Shown: piece after piece, positions 53,435 through 63,525 of the stretch
Layout: every line of letters begins with the position of its first letter
Numbering within the stretch: the stretch's first letter is position 1
From: Ancylobacter rudongensis
GTDB lineage: Bacteria; Pseudomonadota; Alphaproteobacteria; Rhizobiales; Xanthobacteraceae
Length of the DNA: 64,000 nt
Assembly (NCBI RefSeq): GCF_900100155.1
Contig: NZ_FMTP01000004.1
Coordinates: 372,001-436,000, forward strand
Reading direction: 5' to 3'
Translations under genes and position numbers: made by a program
The notes under the pieces: model-generated
The model's input: the letters and a program-made list of their open reading frames with translations, nothing else
Database searches by the model: none
What the model was told of the DNA's origin: nothing

Positions 53435-54799
53435 ATGTCCGACATTGCCCCCGACGCCCCGCCCGTCCTGCGTTTCGCGCCTTCGCCCACCGGCCTGCTG
53501 CATGTCGGCAATGCCCGGACGGCGCTCTACAACGCGCTGTTCGCGCGGCAATGGGGCGGCACGTTCATCCTGCGCTATGACGACACCGACACCGCGCGCT
53601 CGACCGCTGAATTCGCCGACGCCATCGCGCAGGATGTCGCCTGGCTTGGCCTCGCGCCGGACCGGGTGGAGCACCAGTCACGACGGCTCGTCCGCTATGA
53701 CGAGGCGGTGGCGCGGCTCAAGGCGCTCGGCCGGCTCTACCCCGCCTTCGAGAGCGAGGACGAGCTGGAGGCCAAGCGCCAGTCCCGCCGCCGGCGCGGC
53801 CTGCCGCCGGTCTATGACCGCGCGGCGCTGAAGCTCACCGACGCGGCCCGCGCGGCGCTGGAGGCCGAGGGCCGCCGGCCGCACTGGCGCTTCCGCCTCG
53901 ACGGGCGGCAGGTGGTGTGGGACGACCTGGTGCGCGGCCGGCAGGGCGTCGACACCGCCACGCTGTCCGATCCCGTGCTGGTGCGCGAGGACGGCTCCTA
54001 TCTCTACACGCTGACCTCGGTGGTCGACGATATCGATATGGGCGTGACCCATGTCGTGCGCGGCGAGGACCACGTCACCAATACCGGCGTGCAGATCGAG
54101 ATCATCGAGGCGCTGGGCGGCTTCGTGCCCCGCTTCGGGCACCATAATCTCCTCGTGCTGCCGAGCGGGGAGGGGCTGTCCAAGCGGCTCGGCCATCTCT
54201 CGCTGCGGGCGCTGCGCGAGGAGGGCGAGGAGGCGCTGGCCGTGGCGTCGCTGGCCGTGCTGACCGGCACCTCGCTGGCGGTGGAGCCGTCAGCCTCGCT
54301 GGAAGCGCTGGCGGCGAAGATCGACTTCGCGAAGATTTCCCGCGCCCCGGCGCGCTTCGACCCGGCCGAGCTTTCCGCCCTGACCGCCGCGACGCTGCAC
54401 CATCTGCCGTTCGAGGCCGTGGCCGATCGGCTGGCGGCGCTCGGTGTCGGCGGCTCTGAGGGCTTCTGGCTCGCGGTGCGCGGCAATCTCGCCCGGCTTG
54501 GCGAGGCCGCCGACTGGTGGCGCGTGGTCGAGGGACCGCTTGAGCCAGTGACGGCGGCGGAAGATGCGGCGTTCCTCGCGCAGGCGGCGGCGCTGCTGCC
54601 GGAGGGCGAGTGGGACCAAGAGGTCTATCCGCGCTGGATCTCGGCGCTGAAGCCGGCGAGCGGGCGCGCGGGCCGGGCGCTGTTCCATCCCCTGCGCCTC
54701 GCGCTCACGGGCTGCGAGAGCGGACCGGAAATGAAGGCGCTGCTGCCGCTGATCGGCCGCGACAGGGCGGCCGCGCGGCTACGGGGCGAGCGGGCGTAG
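53435..54799 (+). CDS. gltX: Glutamate--tRNA ligase (GltX)
   Basis: A 454-residue class I aminoacyl-tRNA synthetase. The HIGH motif is [20 protein letters not shown] and the KMSKS-like motif is [30 protein letters not shown] and [20 protein letters not shown] are conserved. The [19 protein letters not shown] segment is the no-zinc form. It is of the shorter type often present as one of two GltX proteins in alphaproteobacteria, so it may be the discriminating or a tRNA-Gln charging paralogue. No strong Shine-Dalgarno is seen. Confidence 0.92.
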   Translation: MSDIAPDAPPVLRFAPSPTGLLHVGNARTALYNALFARQWGGTFILRYDDTDTARSTAEFADAIAQDVAWLGLAPDRVEHQSRRLVRYDEAVARLKALGRLYPAFESEDELEAKRQSRRRRGLPPVYDRAALKLTDAARAALEAEGRRPHWRFRLDGRQVVWDDLVRGRQGVDTATLSDPVLVREDGSYLYTLTSVVDDIDMGVTHVVRGEDHVTNTGVQIEIIEALGGFVPRFGHHNLLVLPSGEGLSKRLGHLSLRALREEGEEALAVASLAVLTGTSLAVEPSASLEALAAKIDFAKISRAPARFDPAELSALTAATLHHLPFEAVADRLAALGVGGSEGFWLAVRGNLARLGEAADWWRVVEGPLEPVTAAEDAAFLAQAAALLPEGEWDQEVYPRWISALKPASGRAGRALFHPLRLALTGCESGPEMKALLPLIGRDRAAARLRGERA

Positions 54800-54839
54800 G
54801 CACATAGGGCCGTTCAGGTTCCGGCTGTCATCCCGGCCG

Positions 54840-54918
54840 CCGCTTCGCGGAGAGCCGGGATCGCGTGCCGATCGGGGCGACGATCCCGAATCGGCCTTTG
54901 GCCGTGCGGGATGACGGG
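54840..54918. repeat. Palindromic element between convergent gltX and DUF2865 genes
   Basis: A GATCCCG segment near 54885, CGGCC TTT GGCC centre at about 54892-54904 and CGGGAT at about 54908-54914 form a stem-loop like those at 26307-26349 and 30383-30411. A second GCCGGGAT/ATCCCGGCC pair brackets 54830-54871. It fills most of the gap between the convergent genes. Confidence 0.5.
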
Positions 54919-54926
54919 CGCGCAGA

Positions 54927-55946
54927 TCAGGGCTTCTTGGTCGCCGCCGGAGTGGCCGGGCGCGGCTGCGCCATTTCGCGCGAGGCGTCCTCGGTGACGA
55001 CGATGTCGCCCTTGCGCAAGGTGGGGTCTTCCTGGCCGGAAAGCGCCTGTGCCCAGCTCATGCCGCTGGGGCGGCAGGTGCAGGCGGCGACAAATTCCTT
55101 CTTGAACAGCAGCGCGGTGGGCAGCGACATATAGGGCTGGCCGTTGATGCCGACCGCCTGGTTGATGTCCTCGCCCGGGTTACGATAGGCGAACAGCCGC
55201 GCCTCGGTGCCCGGGCACTGGCGCTGGCACTGCGCCTCGTCCGAGCCGAACTTGGCCGGGGTGGCGGCGAAGGAGACGGGGAAGAAGAAGCCGTCGCAGG
55301 TGCGCACGCACACGGTGCGATAGGTCGACACCTTCGGCATTTCCAGCGGCTGCACGTCCAGCGGGCCGGTTTCGTCCGCCGGCACGCCGAACAGCTGCTC
55401 GATGAAATTGCGCGGGCGGCGGTTCTGGTTGCCATAACCCCCGCCGCCGCCCTGGCCGAGCGCGGCCTGATATTGGGGGCCGCAATTGTTCTGGGCGAGG
55501 GCGTAGATCAGCTGCCGGCGCTGCTCATTATTGCCGCTCTGCTGGCCGCGCGCCTGCATCATGGTGCGGTCGAGATTCGAGCGGGCCTGGGTGAGGCGGC
55601 GGTTGAGCGATTCGCACTGCGGCGGCAGCTGCGGCTGGAAGATGAGGAAGCCGCGCTTGTCGCAGCCGAGCTGGCGCACCTGGGCGGAAAGGTTGGCGAT
55701 GTCCTGCTGCTGCCGGGCGATGGCGGCGCCGAGATCGGGCTGTCCGCCCTGGCCCCTGTCGAGCCCGGCAAGCTGGCCCTCGAGCCGGATGCAGGTGGAG
55801 CGGTCGCCGCCTTCATAGCCGCCGCCATCATACCCCCCGCCGACGCTGCCGGGCGGATAGGCCTGCGCGTGCGCAAGGCCCGCCGGAGCGAGGAGCGCCG
55901 CGGCGATGAGGAGGCGGGCGGCGAAGCGGTGGCGGCGGAATGTCAT
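54927..55946 (-). CDS. DUF2865 exported protein
   Basis: A 339-residue protein from the ATG at 55946, which starts a signal peptide MTFRRHRFAARLLIAAALLA cleaved near HAQA. A Gly/Tyr-rich linker follows, then a DUF2865 domain: LEGQLAGLDRG, IANLSAQVRQLGCDKRGF, RRQLIYALAQNNCGPQY, YRTVCVRTCDGFFFPVSFAA and CPGTEARLFAYRNPGEDINQ. Several Cys residues suggest disulfides in the periplasm. The family is largely limited to Hyphomicrobiales and has unknown function. Confidence 0.88.
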   Translation of the reverse strand: MTFRRHRFAARLLIAAALLAPAGLAHAQAYPPGSVGGGYDGGGYEGGDRSTCIRLEGQLAGLDRGQGGQPDLGAAIARQQQDIANLSAQVRQLGCDKRGFLIFQPQLPPQCESLNRRLTQARSNLDRTMMQARGQQSGNNEQRRQLIYALAQNNCGPQYQAALGQGGGGGYGNQNRRPRNFIEQLFGVPADETGPLDVQPLEMPKVSTYRTVCVRTCDGFFFPVSFAATPAKFGSDEAQCQRQCPGTEARLFAYRNPGEDINQAVGINGQPYMSLPTALLFKKEFVAACTCRPSGMSWAQALSGQEDPTLRKGDIVVTEDASREMAQPRPATPAATKKP

Positions 55947-56167
55947 CAAGGGAGACTGCAATCGCGATGGCGGACGGAAGCGGGTGTGCCGGAATCGGGT
56001 GAAGGCCGCAATGAGCACGGCAAGCTTGTCGAAAGTTTGAACCCGCTTTCCCCGCCCGATGCAAGCGGGCCGATGCCGGCGAGCCGCGCAGTGTGGGACA
56101 TGCCGGGCGTTGCGCCCGGGGCCGGCCGCCCCATATGCGGGACGTTCCGATCGGAGTTCACATCCGC

Positions 56168-56704
56168 ATGATCCGCGCCCCCCGCGTCCCCGCCTTTCGC
56201 TCTCTCGCCCTTGCCGCCCTCGCGCTGGCCGCCGGCCTCGCCGTCGGCCCGGTCCACGCGCAGGAGCCGGACCTCATCTTCCGCAAGTCGACGGTGTGGA
56301 AATTCCTCACCCCCGACGACAAGCTCGCGACCTATGGCATCGACGATCCCGTCGTCGACGGCGTCGCCTGCCATTACACCGTGCCCGAGCGGGGCGGGGT
56401 GAAGGGCATGCTGGGGGTGGCCGAGGAGGTCTCGGACATTTCCATCGCCTGCCGGCAGATCGGCCCGATCAGCTTCAAGAGCAAGTTCGAGCAGGGCGAT
56501 GTGGTCTATCGCGAGAGCCGCTCGCTGATCTTCAAGAAGATGCAGATCGTGCGCGGCTGCGACGCCAAGCGCAACGTGCTGGTCTATCTGGTCTATTCCG
56601 ACAAGCTCATCGAGGGCAGCCCGAAGAACTCGACCTCGACCGTGCCGGTCATGCCCTGGGGCGCGACCAATGAGGCGCCGAAATGCGGCGACTATCTCAA
56701 GTGA
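56168..56704 (+). CDS. CreA family exported protein
   Basis: A 178-residue periplasmic protein with a signal peptide (cleavage near HAQ|E). The CreA domain shows FRKSTVWKFLTPDDKLATYG, IDDPVVDGVACHYTVPERGG, SDISIACRQIGPISF, RGCDAKRNVLVYLVYSDKLI and SPKNSTSTVPVMPW. CreA is widespread and of unknown function, with one disulfide. The start at 56168 is preferred because the signal peptide begins there. Confidence 0.88.
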   Translation: MIRAPRVPAFRSLALAALALAAGLAVGPVHAQEPDLIFRKSTVWKFLTPDDKLATYGIDDPVVDGVACHYTVPERGGVKGMLGVAEEVSDISIACRQIGPISFKSKFEQGDVVYRESRSLIFKKMQIVRGCDAKRNVLVYLVYSDKLIEGSPKNSTSTVPVMPWGATNEAPKCGDYLK

Positions 56705-56744
56705 GGTCGGCCCTGCGCGCCGGCTGAGCGCGCAAGCCTTCTGT

Positions 56745-56774
56745 GCGCGCAGGCGTTCGGCGCGCAGGCGTTCA
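56745..56774. repeat. Tandem 15-bp unit with flanking variants
   Basis: GCGCGCAGGCGTTCG is followed by GCGCGCAGGCGTTCA; a 17-base variant precedes at 56728-56744 and a partial copy follows from 56775. The stop codon of the minus-strand gene (56772-56774) lies inside the repeat. Confidence 0.8.
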
Positions 56775-57101
56775 GCGCGCGCAGGTGATGGCGACGGAGT
56801 TCTGGCAGGCGCTGCCCTCGCAGGCGGCGGTGCGGACCGGGGCGGTGCCCGCGAGGCCCGCCGGCGCATCCGAGCGTGCCGGGCCGAAGCTGGTGGCGCG
56901 GGTGAAGTCATGCACCCGGCACCACGCATCCGCCATCGCCTGGCCGCAGGGCGCGCCGGAAGCGATGCAGGTGTCGATGCCATAGCCGTCGGAGAGGTCG
57001 ACGCTGAAGATGGCGGTGTTCTCGTCGGCCATGGCGAGACCGGGCGCGAGCGCCAGGGCGACAGCGAGAAGAGTCAGGCGCAGGCGCGGCATCGCGTTCA
57101 T
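56772..57101 (-). CDS. Small exported protein of unknown function
   Basis: A 109-residue protein from the ATG at 57101, with a signal peptide (MPRLRLTLLAVALALAPGLA) cleaved near MAD. The mature part has Cys residues in GIDTCIASGAPCGQAMADAW, WCRVHDF and ACEGSACQNSVAITCAR. The sequence FSVDLSDGYGIDTCI suggests a small disulfide-rich periplasmic protein. No family is recognised. Its stop lies inside a tandem repeat. Confidence 0.62.
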   Translation of the reverse strand: MNAMPRLRLTLLAVALALAPGLAMADENTAIFSVDLSDGYGIDTCIASGAPCGQAMADAWCRVHDFTRATSFGPARSDAPAGLAGTAPVRTAACEGSACQNSVAITCAR

Positions 57102-57396
57102 GGTTGGTGCGTTCTTTGGTGGCGACAAGGTGGCGGCAGGACAACGTGAATGTGGCGAAAAGGTTTGAACCGACCCTTAAAATTTTCGTCCCGCCGTCAT
57201 CGTGGCGGCGAGATAGCCGCACCTCCCGCACCCGTCAACTGTCCCTGATACACGGGCGGTGCGGACGCCCGTTGTTGCCGCGCCTTCGGTGTTGTCTGCG
57301 GGCTTATCCCGGCCTCGGCTTGACGCGGCCGGCCAAACGGACGACAGACGCGGCGCCGCGTTTCACCTGACGCGGCAGGATCCGGAAGGCACAGAT

Positions 57397-58791
57397 ATGT
57401 CGGGCACCAACGCGCAGGCGCTTCCCGAGCTCAAGCTCTACAACACGCTCACCCGGTCGAAGGAGGTTTTCACCCCCCTCGATGCCGCGAAGGTGCGGAT
57501 GTATGTGTGCGGCCCGACGGTCTACGACTTCGCCCATATCGGCAATGCGCGCCCGGTGATCGTGTTCGATCTGCTGTACCGGCTGCTGCGCCATCTCTAT
57601 GGCGCCGACCACGTCAAATATGTGCGCAACATCACCGACGTGGACGACAAGATCAACGCGCGCGCCGCAGCGGAGCATCCCGGCCTCGACCTCAACGAGG
57701 CGATCGCCAAGGTGACGTTCACCACCGAGGCGCAGTTCCACGACGATCTCGAAGCGCTGGGCGTGCTGCACCCCGATGTCGAGCCGCGCGCCACCGAGCA
57801 CATCGCCGAGATGCGCCAGTTGATCGAAAAGCTGGTCGCCTCCGGCCATGCCTATGTCGCCGAGGACCATGTGCTGTTCTCGGTGCCCTCAATGCCCGAT
57901 TACGGCAAGCTCTCCAACCGGCCGCTGGACGACATGCTGGCCGGCGCCCGGGTCGATGTTGCGCCCTACAAGAAGGACGCGATGGACTTCGTGCTGTGGA
58001 AGCCCTCCAAGCCCGGCGAGCCGGGCTGGCCCTCGCCGGCGGGCATCGCGGCCCCCGGGCGGCCGGGCTGGCACATCGAGTGCTCCGCCATGAGCTGGAA
58101 GCACCTGGGCGAGACCTTTGACATTCATGGCGGCGGCATCGACCTCGTTTTTCCCCACCATGAGAACGAGGTGGCGCAGTCACGCTGCGCCTTCCACTCC
58201 GGGCTGATGGCCAAGGTGTGGATGCATAACGGCTTCCTGCAGGTGGAAGGCGAGAAGATGTCGAAATCGCTCGGCAACTTCATCACCATCCGCCAGCTGC
58301 TGGCCGACTGGCCCGGCCCGGTGCTGCGGCTCAACATGCTGAAGACCCATTACCGCCAGCCCATCGACTGGACGGTGAAGGGGCTGGAGGAGAGCGCCAA
58401 GACGCTGGAGCAGTGGTTCGACGCCGCCGCCCCCGACGCCTATCCGCGCCCGGCGCCGGCGGTGCTGGAGGCGCTGGCCGACGACCTCAACACGCCCAAG
58501 GCGATCGCTGAGATGCACGCGCTGCGCGACCATGCCGGCAAGAAGGCGCTGGCGGGCACGCTCGCCTTCTTCGGCTTCGAGCCCGGCCCGCTGGAAGCCT
58601 GGGCCGCCGCGCGGGCGCCGGTGCTGACGATCCCGGCCGAGGAGGTCGAGGCCCGCATATCGGAGCGCATCGAGGCCCGCCGCAACCGCGACTGGGCCGC
58701 GTCCGACCGCATCCGCGACGAGCTGCTGGCGCTCGGCGTGGCGCTGAAGGACAACAAGGACGGCACCACCTCCTGGGAGCCGAAGCGGTGA
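57397..58791 (+). CDS. cysS: Cysteine--tRNA ligase
   Basis: A 464-residue class I synthetase. Zinc and HIGH region: [20 protein letters not shown]; further zinc ligands lie in [14 protein letters not shown] and [20 protein letters not shown]. The KMSKS loop is [11 protein letters not shown]. The C-terminal end [17 protein letters not shown] is standard. The ATG at 57397 is chosen because conserved sequence begins about 15 residues later; the upstream extension is not conserved. It overlaps the GNAT gene start by four bases. Confidence 0.96.
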   Translation: MSGTNAQALPELKLYNTLTRSKEVFTPLDAAKVRMYVCGPTVYDFAHIGNARPVIVFDLLYRLLRHLYGADHVKYVRNITDVDDKINARAAAEHPGLDLNEAIAKVTFTTEAQFHDDLEALGVLHPDVEPRATEHIAEMRQLIEKLVASGHAYVAEDHVLFSVPSMPDYGKLSNRPLDDMLAGARVDVAPYKKDAMDFVLWKPSKPGEPGWPSPAGIAAPGRPGWHIECSAMSWKHLGETFDIHGGGIDLVFPHHENEVAQSRCAFHSGLMAKVWMHNGFLQVEGEKMSKSLGNFITIRQLLADWPGPVLRLNMLKTHYRQPIDWTVKGLEESAKTLEQWFDAAAPDAYPRPAPAVLEALADDLNTPKAIAEMHALRDHAGKKALAGTLAFFGFEPGPLEAWAAARAPVLTIPAEEVEARISERIEARRNRDWAASDRIRDELLALGVALKDNKDGTTSWEPKR

Positions 58792-59297
58792 GCGGCGCCA
58801 ACCGGCCCCCCACGGCCGCGCTGCGCCCGGCATTGCCGGGCGACGTGCCGATGCTCGCCGCCATTGCCGAGGCGGCGATCCTTGAGCTGACCGAGGAGGA
58901 TTATGATTCCGACCAGCGGGACGCCTGGGCGGCGGCGGCTTCCGACGAGGAGGCGCTGGCGGCCCGCCTGACCGACCAGCTGACCCTTGTCGCCACCCGC
59001 GACGGCGAGGTGGTGGGCTTCATCGCGCTGGCCGACAACCGCCTGATCGACATGCTGTATGTGCGGCCGGAAGCGGTCGGCGAGGGTGTGGCGTCTCTGC
59101 TCTATGACGCCATCGAGCGGCTGGCCGGCGCGCGCGGCGCCACGAGCCTGACGGTCGATGCCAGCGACACCGCGCTCGATTTCTTCAGCAAGCGCGGCTT
59201 TGCCCCCAAGCAGCGCAACACGCTCTCGCTGGGCGGGGTGTGGCTGGCCAACACGACGATGGAAAAGCCGCTGGCCGCGCCTGAGACGACGCATTAG
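58788..59297 (+). CDS. GNAT family N-acetyltransferase
   Basis: A 169-residue acetyltransferase, GTG start overlapping the cysS stop. Acetyl-CoA-binding motif region: [40 protein letters not shown] and [20 protein letters not shown]. The VxPxxxGxGxxxxL core is relaxed to [14 protein letters not shown]. Substrate is unknown. Coupling to cysS suggests a translation- or amino acid-related role (inference). Confidence 0.85.
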   Translation: MSGANRPPTAALRPALPGDVPMLAAIAEAAILELTEEDYDSDQRDAWAAAASDEEALAARLTDQLTLVATRDGEVVGFIALADNRLIDMLYVRPEAVGEGVASLLYDAIERLAGARGATSLTVDASDTALDFFSKRGFAPKQRNTLSLGGVWLANTTMEKPLAAPETTH

Positions 59298-59319
59298 CGA
59301 CGGCAGGGGCGTCCATCGT

Positions 59320-59364
59320 CGCCATCCCTCGCGCCCCCGATTCGCCGGGCGCCTCGGGATGGCG
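59320..59364. terminator. Palindrome between convergent GNAT and LOG genes
   Basis: Arms CGCCATCCC and GGGATGGCG are perfect, with inner GCGCCC/GGGCGC stem and a short loop. It is one of several hairpins found at convergent gene ends. Confidence 0.55.
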
Positions 59365-59471
59365 TCGATTCATGGGACATTGCATCATGCTGTGACGCCG
59401 GTCGGAGGCCATCCCCACAGCAGGCAGGAAATTCTCCGCCTGACGCATGCGCGTGGATGGCTGCGTCCCGC

Positions 59472-60083
59472 TCACATCCGGTCGAGCACGCGCTCCTCGG
59501 CCTCGCCATGCAGGTCGGCCTCGCCGAGATGGGCGACTGCGGTGTGCAGCTTCGGCAGCACGGCGCGCACATTGTGCGCCACCAGCAGCTTCACCGGGCG
59601 GGCGATGTTGACGAAGCCGGTCGACTGCATGTGATCCAGCAGCGTCAGCAGCGGGTCCCAGAAATTGGCGACGTTGAGCACCATGACCGGCTTGGAATGC
59701 CGGTTGAGCTGGACCCAGGTGAGCTGCTCGATCAGTTCTTCCAGCGTGCCGATGCCGCCGGGCAGGGCGATGAAGGCGTCTGCCCGCTCGAACATCAGCC
59801 GCTTGCGCTCATGCATGTCGCGGGTGACGATCAGCTCATGGGCATGGTCGAAGGCCTGTTCCTTGCCGAGCAGGAAGTCGGGGATGATTCCCGTCACCTT
59901 GCCGCCCGCTTCCGCGCAGGCGCGTGCGGTGGCGCCCATCAGCCCCACGCCGCCGCCGCCATAGACGAGGCGTATGCCCTCGGCGGCGAGCAGACGCCCG
60001 AGCGCGATGGCGGTTTCGAGATAGACAGCATCGGCTCCGGTAGCCGCGCCGCAATAGACGCATATGCTCTTGATCTTTGTCAT
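59472..60083 (-). CDS. LOG family protein (TIGR00730; cytokinin-activating type)
   Basis: A 203-residue Rossmann-like protein. The lysine decarboxylase-like motif is PGGIGTLEELIEQLTW and the other block is MHERKRLMFERADAFIALPG. These give the PGGxGT and ExxR-type signature of phosphoribohydrolases that release the base from nucleotides, including cytokinin. The start at 60083 is nearest the conserved IKSICVYCGAATGADAVYLE; two upstream ATG exist. Substrate in this bacterium is unknown. Confidence 0.9.
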   Translation of the reverse strand: MTKIKSICVYCGAATGADAVYLETAIALGRLLAAEGIRLVYGGGGVGLMGATARACAEAGGKVTGIIPDFLLGKEQAFDHAHELIVTRDMHERKRLMFERADAFIALPGGIGTLEELIEQLTWVQLNRHSKPVMVLNVANFWDPLLTLLDHMQSTGFVNIARPVKLLVAHNVRAVLPKLHTAVAHLGEADLHGEAEERVLDRM

Positions 60084-60229
60084 GGCTACCATGTTGCACC
60101 GCAGCACGGGTGGGTTCAAGCGCTCTGATCACCCTCACATGGCATTGCCCGCGCTCGGGTGCAAATGGCCCGGCGGGCCATCCGGTTCCACGGCCGCGCC
60201 CGACACGCGTCTCAGCAGGGGGCTGTCTT

Positions 60230-60270
60230 GAAATCATCGTCTATCGACGATAAACGATGGCGATGATTTC
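60230..60270. promoter_or_regulatory. Nested inverted repeats over the ArsR start
   Basis: Outer arms GAAATCATCG (60230-60239) and CGATGATTTC (60261-60270) are perfect. An inner palindrome at 60235-60259 has arms CATCGT-n-TATCG and CGATA-n-ACGATG. The ATG at 60257 falls within it. This is a typical place for an ArsR autoregulatory operator that also controls the downstream exporter. The DNA is seen; binding is inferred. Confidence 0.62.
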
Positions 60271-60640
60271 TGCCGATGCTGTTTCCGATGCCGCCAGCGA
60301 CGCCGACGACCTGCTGGCCCTGCGCCTGCGGGCGCTGGCGCATCCGGCGCGGCTCGCCATTTTGCGGGCGCTGGCGCAGACGGAGCGCTGCCAGTGCGGG
60401 CAGATCGTGCGCGGGCTCACCCTCGCGCAGTCCACCGTCTCGCAGCACCTCAAGGTGCTGAAGGAGGCGGGGCTGATCACCGGCACCATCGAGGGCCCGC
60501 GCTCCTGCTACTGCCTCGACCGCGCGACGGTGGCCGCGCTGGCCGGCGATGTGCTGCCGCTGCTGGCGCTGCTGACGGCGGCGCCGGCGCAGGAGGGCGG
60601 CGCCGGCAACCCTGCTCCGCGTTCCGACGCACTGGTCTGA
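60257..60640 (+). CDS. ArsR family metal-responsive repressor
   Basis: A 127-residue winged-helix repressor. The HTH is [20 protein letters not shown] followed by LKEAGLI. Cys45 and Cys47 in ERCQCGQIV are in the place of the ELCVC metal box, and Cys84 and Cys86 in RSCYCLDR add further thiols, so it probably senses As, Sb, Cd, Zn or another thiophilic metal. It precedes the Atm1-type exporter by about 98 bases on the same strand. The C-terminal tail is Gly/Ala-rich. Confidence 0.9.
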   Translation: MAMISADAVSDAASDADDLLALRLRALAHPARLAILRALAQTERCQCGQIVRGLTLAQSTVSQHLKVLKEAGLITGTIEGPRSCYCLDRATVAALAGDVLPLLALLTAAPAQEGGAGNPAPRSDALV

Positions 60641-60737
60641 GCGCGCCCCGTCACCATCTGCGTGACGACGCCTTACGTATGAACGACGACATTATCCGGG
60701 CGCCCGCCGCCCGCGACTGAGAAGAACGGAAATTCGC

Positions 60738-62666
60738 ATGTCCGCACCGCAAGGCCCCGCTAGCGCGCGCGCCTCTTCCGCCACCGAGATCAATCCGCGC
60801 GGCAGCCTTCTGGTCGCGCTCAAGGGGCTGTGGCCCTATCTCTGGCCGGCCGACCGGGCGGACCTGCGCACCCGCGTCGTCTGGGGGCTGCTGCTGCTGG
60901 TGCTGGCGAAGATCGCCACCATGTCCACGCCCTTCTTCTTCAAATGGGCGACGGACGCGGTGGCGGAAGGTGAGGGCGCGCGCATCTCCACCGACGCCAT
61001 TGCCTGGCTTGTCGCCGGCCCGCTGATGCTGACGCTGGCCTATGGCGGCTCGCGCATCGTCATGGCCGGGCTGACGCAGTGGCGCGACGGCCTGTTCGCC
61101 AAGGTGGCGATCCATGCGGTGCGGCGCCTCGCGCTGGAAACCTTCCAGCACATGCACGCGCTCTCGCTGCGCTTTCACCTGGAGCGCAAGACCGGCGGCC
61201 TGACGCGGGTGCTGGAGCGCTCGCGCGAGGGCATCGAGACCATCGTGCGGATGCTGGTGCTGCATCTGGGGCCGACCATCCTCGAATTCGCCATGGTGAT
61301 CGGCGTGCTGTTCTGGCAGTTCGACTGGCGCTATGTCGCGGCGACCATCGGCATGATCCTCGCCTACACGCTCTTCACCTTCGTGATGACCGAGTACCGC
61401 ATGGGTATCCGCGCGGCGATGAACGAGAGCGACACCGACGCCAACGCCAAGGCGGTGGACAGCCTGCTCAACTATGAGACGGTGAAGTATTTCGGCGCCG
61501 AGAAGTGGGAATCCGAGCGCTATGACCGCTCGATGGCCCGCTATGAGCGCGCCACCGTCACCACCCACACCTCGCTGGCCTGGCTGAACGCCGGGCAGGC
61601 GGCAATCTTCACCCTCGGCCTCACCGCCGTCATGGCGCTGTGCGTGCTGGATATCCGCGCCGGGCGGCAGTCGGTCGGCTCCTTCGTCATGGTCAACGCC
61701 ATGATGATCCAGCTCTATCAGCCGCTGAACTTCCTCGGCATGATCTATCGTGAGATCAAGCAGTCGCTGATCGACATCGAGGCGATGTTCACCATCCTCG
61801 CCCGCTCGCCGGAAATCCGCGACCGGCCCGGCGCGCCAGCGCTGGAGATGAAGGGCGGCACGGTGCGCTTCGAGGATGTGCGCTTTTCCTATGATCCCGA
61901 GCGGGAAATCCTCAAGGGCGTCAGCTTCGAGGTGCCGGCCGGGCGCACGGTGGCGATCGTCGGGCCGTCCGGGGCGGGCAAGTCGACCATTTCGCGGCTG
62001 CTCTACCGCTTCTACGACATCAGCGGCGGTCGCATCCTGGTCGACGGGCAGGATGTGCGGGACGTCTCGCAGGCGAGCCTGCGCGCCGCCATCGGCATGG
62101 TGCCGCAGGACACGGTGCTGTTCAACGACACGCTGGGCTACAACATCCGCTACGGCCGGGCCGGCGCCTCCGACGAGGAGGTGGCGCGTGCCGCCGAGCT
62201 GGCGCAGATCGACGGCTTCGTGCGCCGCACGGCCAAGGGCTATGCCACCGAGGTCGGCGAGCGCGGGCTGAAGCTCTCCGGCGGCGAGAAGCAGCGCGTC
62301 GCCATCGCCCGCACCATCCTCAAGGACCCGCCGATCCTCATCCTCGACGAGGCGACCTCGGCGCTGGACAGCCACACCGAGCGCGAGATCCAGGACGCGC
62401 TGGAGCGTGTCTCGCGCGGGCGCACGACGCTGGTCATCGCCCATCGCCTCTCCACCGTGGTCGGGGCGGACGAGATCATCGTGCTGCAGCACGGCCGCAT
62501 CGCCGAGCGTGGCACCCATGGCGAGCTGATGGAGCGCGGTGGCCTCTACCATTCCATGTGGGAGCGCCAGCGCGAGGCCGAACGCGCCATCGAGACGCTG
62601 AAGGCCGCAGGCGAGGAGGAGGACGTGACGCCCTCCCTCGGCGCAGCGGATGCGGTCCCGGCCTGA
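60738..62666 (+). CDS. ABC exporter, Atm1/HMT1 type (heavy-metal or glutathione-conjugate exporter)
   Basis: A 642-residue half-transporter with six membrane helices (about 45-340) and a C-terminal ATPase. Atm1-specific blocks are NYETVKYFGAEKWESERYDR, QPLNFLGMIYREIKQSLID and DVRFSYDPEREILKGVSFEV. Walker A is GPSGAGKST at 409-417, and the signature is LSGGEKQRVAIAR with Walker B ILILDEATSALD. Relatives move glutathione persulfide or metal-glutathione complexes. Pairing with an ArsR gene suggests metal-responsive export. A possible 13-residue leader (MNDDIIRAPAARD) lies at 60679-60720. Confidence 0.93.
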   Translation: MSAPQGPASARASSATEINPRGSLLVALKGLWPYLWPADRADLRTRVVWGLLLLVLAKIATMSTPFFFKWATDAVAEGEGARISTDAIAWLVAGPLMLTLAYGGSRIVMAGLTQWRDGLFAKVAIHAVRRLALETFQHMHALSLRFHLERKTGGLTRVLERSREGIETIVRMLVLHLGPTILEFAMVIGVLFWQFDWRYVAATIGMILAYTLFTFVMTEYRMGIRAAMNESDTDANAKAVDSLLNYETVKYFGAEKWESERYDRSMARYERATVTTHTSLAWLNAGQAAIFTLGLTAVMALCVLDIRAGRQSVGSFVMVNAMMIQLYQPLNFLGMIYREIKQSLIDIEAMFTILARSPEIRDRPGAPALEMKGGTVRFEDVRFSYDPEREILKGVSFEVPAGRTVAIVGPSGAGKSTISRLLYRFYDISGGRILVDGQDVRDVSQASLRAAIGMVPQDTVLFNDTLGYNIRYGRAGASDEEVARAAELAQIDGFVRRTAKGYATEVGERGLKLSGGEKQRVAIARTILKDPPILILDEATSALDSHTEREIQDALERVSRGRTTLVIAHRLSTVVGADEIIVLQHGRIAERGTHGELMERGGLYHSMWERQREAERAIETLKAAGEEEDVTPSLGAADAVPA

Positions 62667-62803
62667 GGCGATTGAGGGCGCGCGGGCGACCTCTGCGGAA
62701 CCATGTCGCGCATCCGGCATTTGACGGGCGGGCCGGCGCGCCCTACCTCTCGGCGCAAGGACCCGGCGCGTGACCCATGGGCACCGGGCAGAAAGGCCAG
62801 TTG

Positions 62804-63502
62804 ATGTCCGTCCTCGATTCCGTCCGCAGTGGCCTCGCCCCCATTCACCGCGAGGGCTACCCGTTCGTCCTGATCGGCGCTGGCGTGTCGGCGCTGTTTT
62901 TGTGGCTGTTTGCGCCGCTGGGCTGGATCTGCGTGCTGATCACGCTGTGGATCTGCTATTTCTTCCGCGATCCCGAGCGGGTGACGCCGGTGCGCGAGGG
63001 GCTCGTCGTCTCCCCCGCCGATGGCCGCGTCTGCCTGGTCGGGCCGGCAGTGCCGCCGGCCGAGCTTGGCCTCGGCGACATGCCGCTGCCGCGCGTGTGC
63101 ATCTTCATGAATGTGTTCGACGTGCATGTGAACCGGGCGCCGCTGGCGGGCCGGATCACCCGCATCGCCTATCGCCCCGGCAAGTTCCTCAACGCCGATC
63201 TCGACAAGGCGAGCGAGGACAATGAGCGCAGCGGCATGGTGCTCGACACCGCCATCGGCGCGGTCGGCGTGGTGCAGATCGCCGGGCTGGTGGCGCGGCG
63301 CATCGTCAGCTTCGTGCGCGAGGGCGACCTGCTGGCGCCGGGCGAGCGCTTCGGGCTGATCCGCTTCGGCTCGCGGGTCGATGTCTACCTGCCGCTCGGC
63401 ACCCGCCCGGCGGTGGCCGAGGGCCAGCGCGCCATTGCCGGCGAAACCGTTCTGGCGGATCGCGCCGCCATCGGCACCGAGCCGACCTTCCGCATCGATT
63501 GA
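62804..63502 (+). CDS. psd: Phosphatidylserine decarboxylase proenzyme
   Basis: A 232-residue short-type Psd, from MSVLDS; a start nine residues earlier also exists. A membrane segment lies at about 22-52. [20 protein letters not shown] and [18 protein letters not shown] are conserved, and the processing site is Gly189-Ser190 in [14 protein letters not shown], where the Ser becomes the pyruvoyl group. It makes phosphatidylethanolamine from phosphatidylserine. The pssA gene follows by 23 bases, so the two steps are encoded together. Confidence 0.93.
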   Translation: MSVLDSVRSGLAPIHREGYPFVLIGAGVSALFLWLFAPLGWICVLITLWICYFFRDPERVTPVREGLVVSPADGRVCLVGPAVPPAELGLGDMPLPRVCIFMNVFDVHVNRAPLAGRITRIAYRPGKFLNADLDKASEDNERSGMVLDTAIGAVGVVQIAGLVARRIVSFVREGDLLAPGERFGLIRFGSRVDVYLPLGTRPAVAEGQRAIAGETVLADRAAIGTEPTFRID

Positions 63503-63525
63503 GTTTTCCAACCCGCGAGCGTGCG

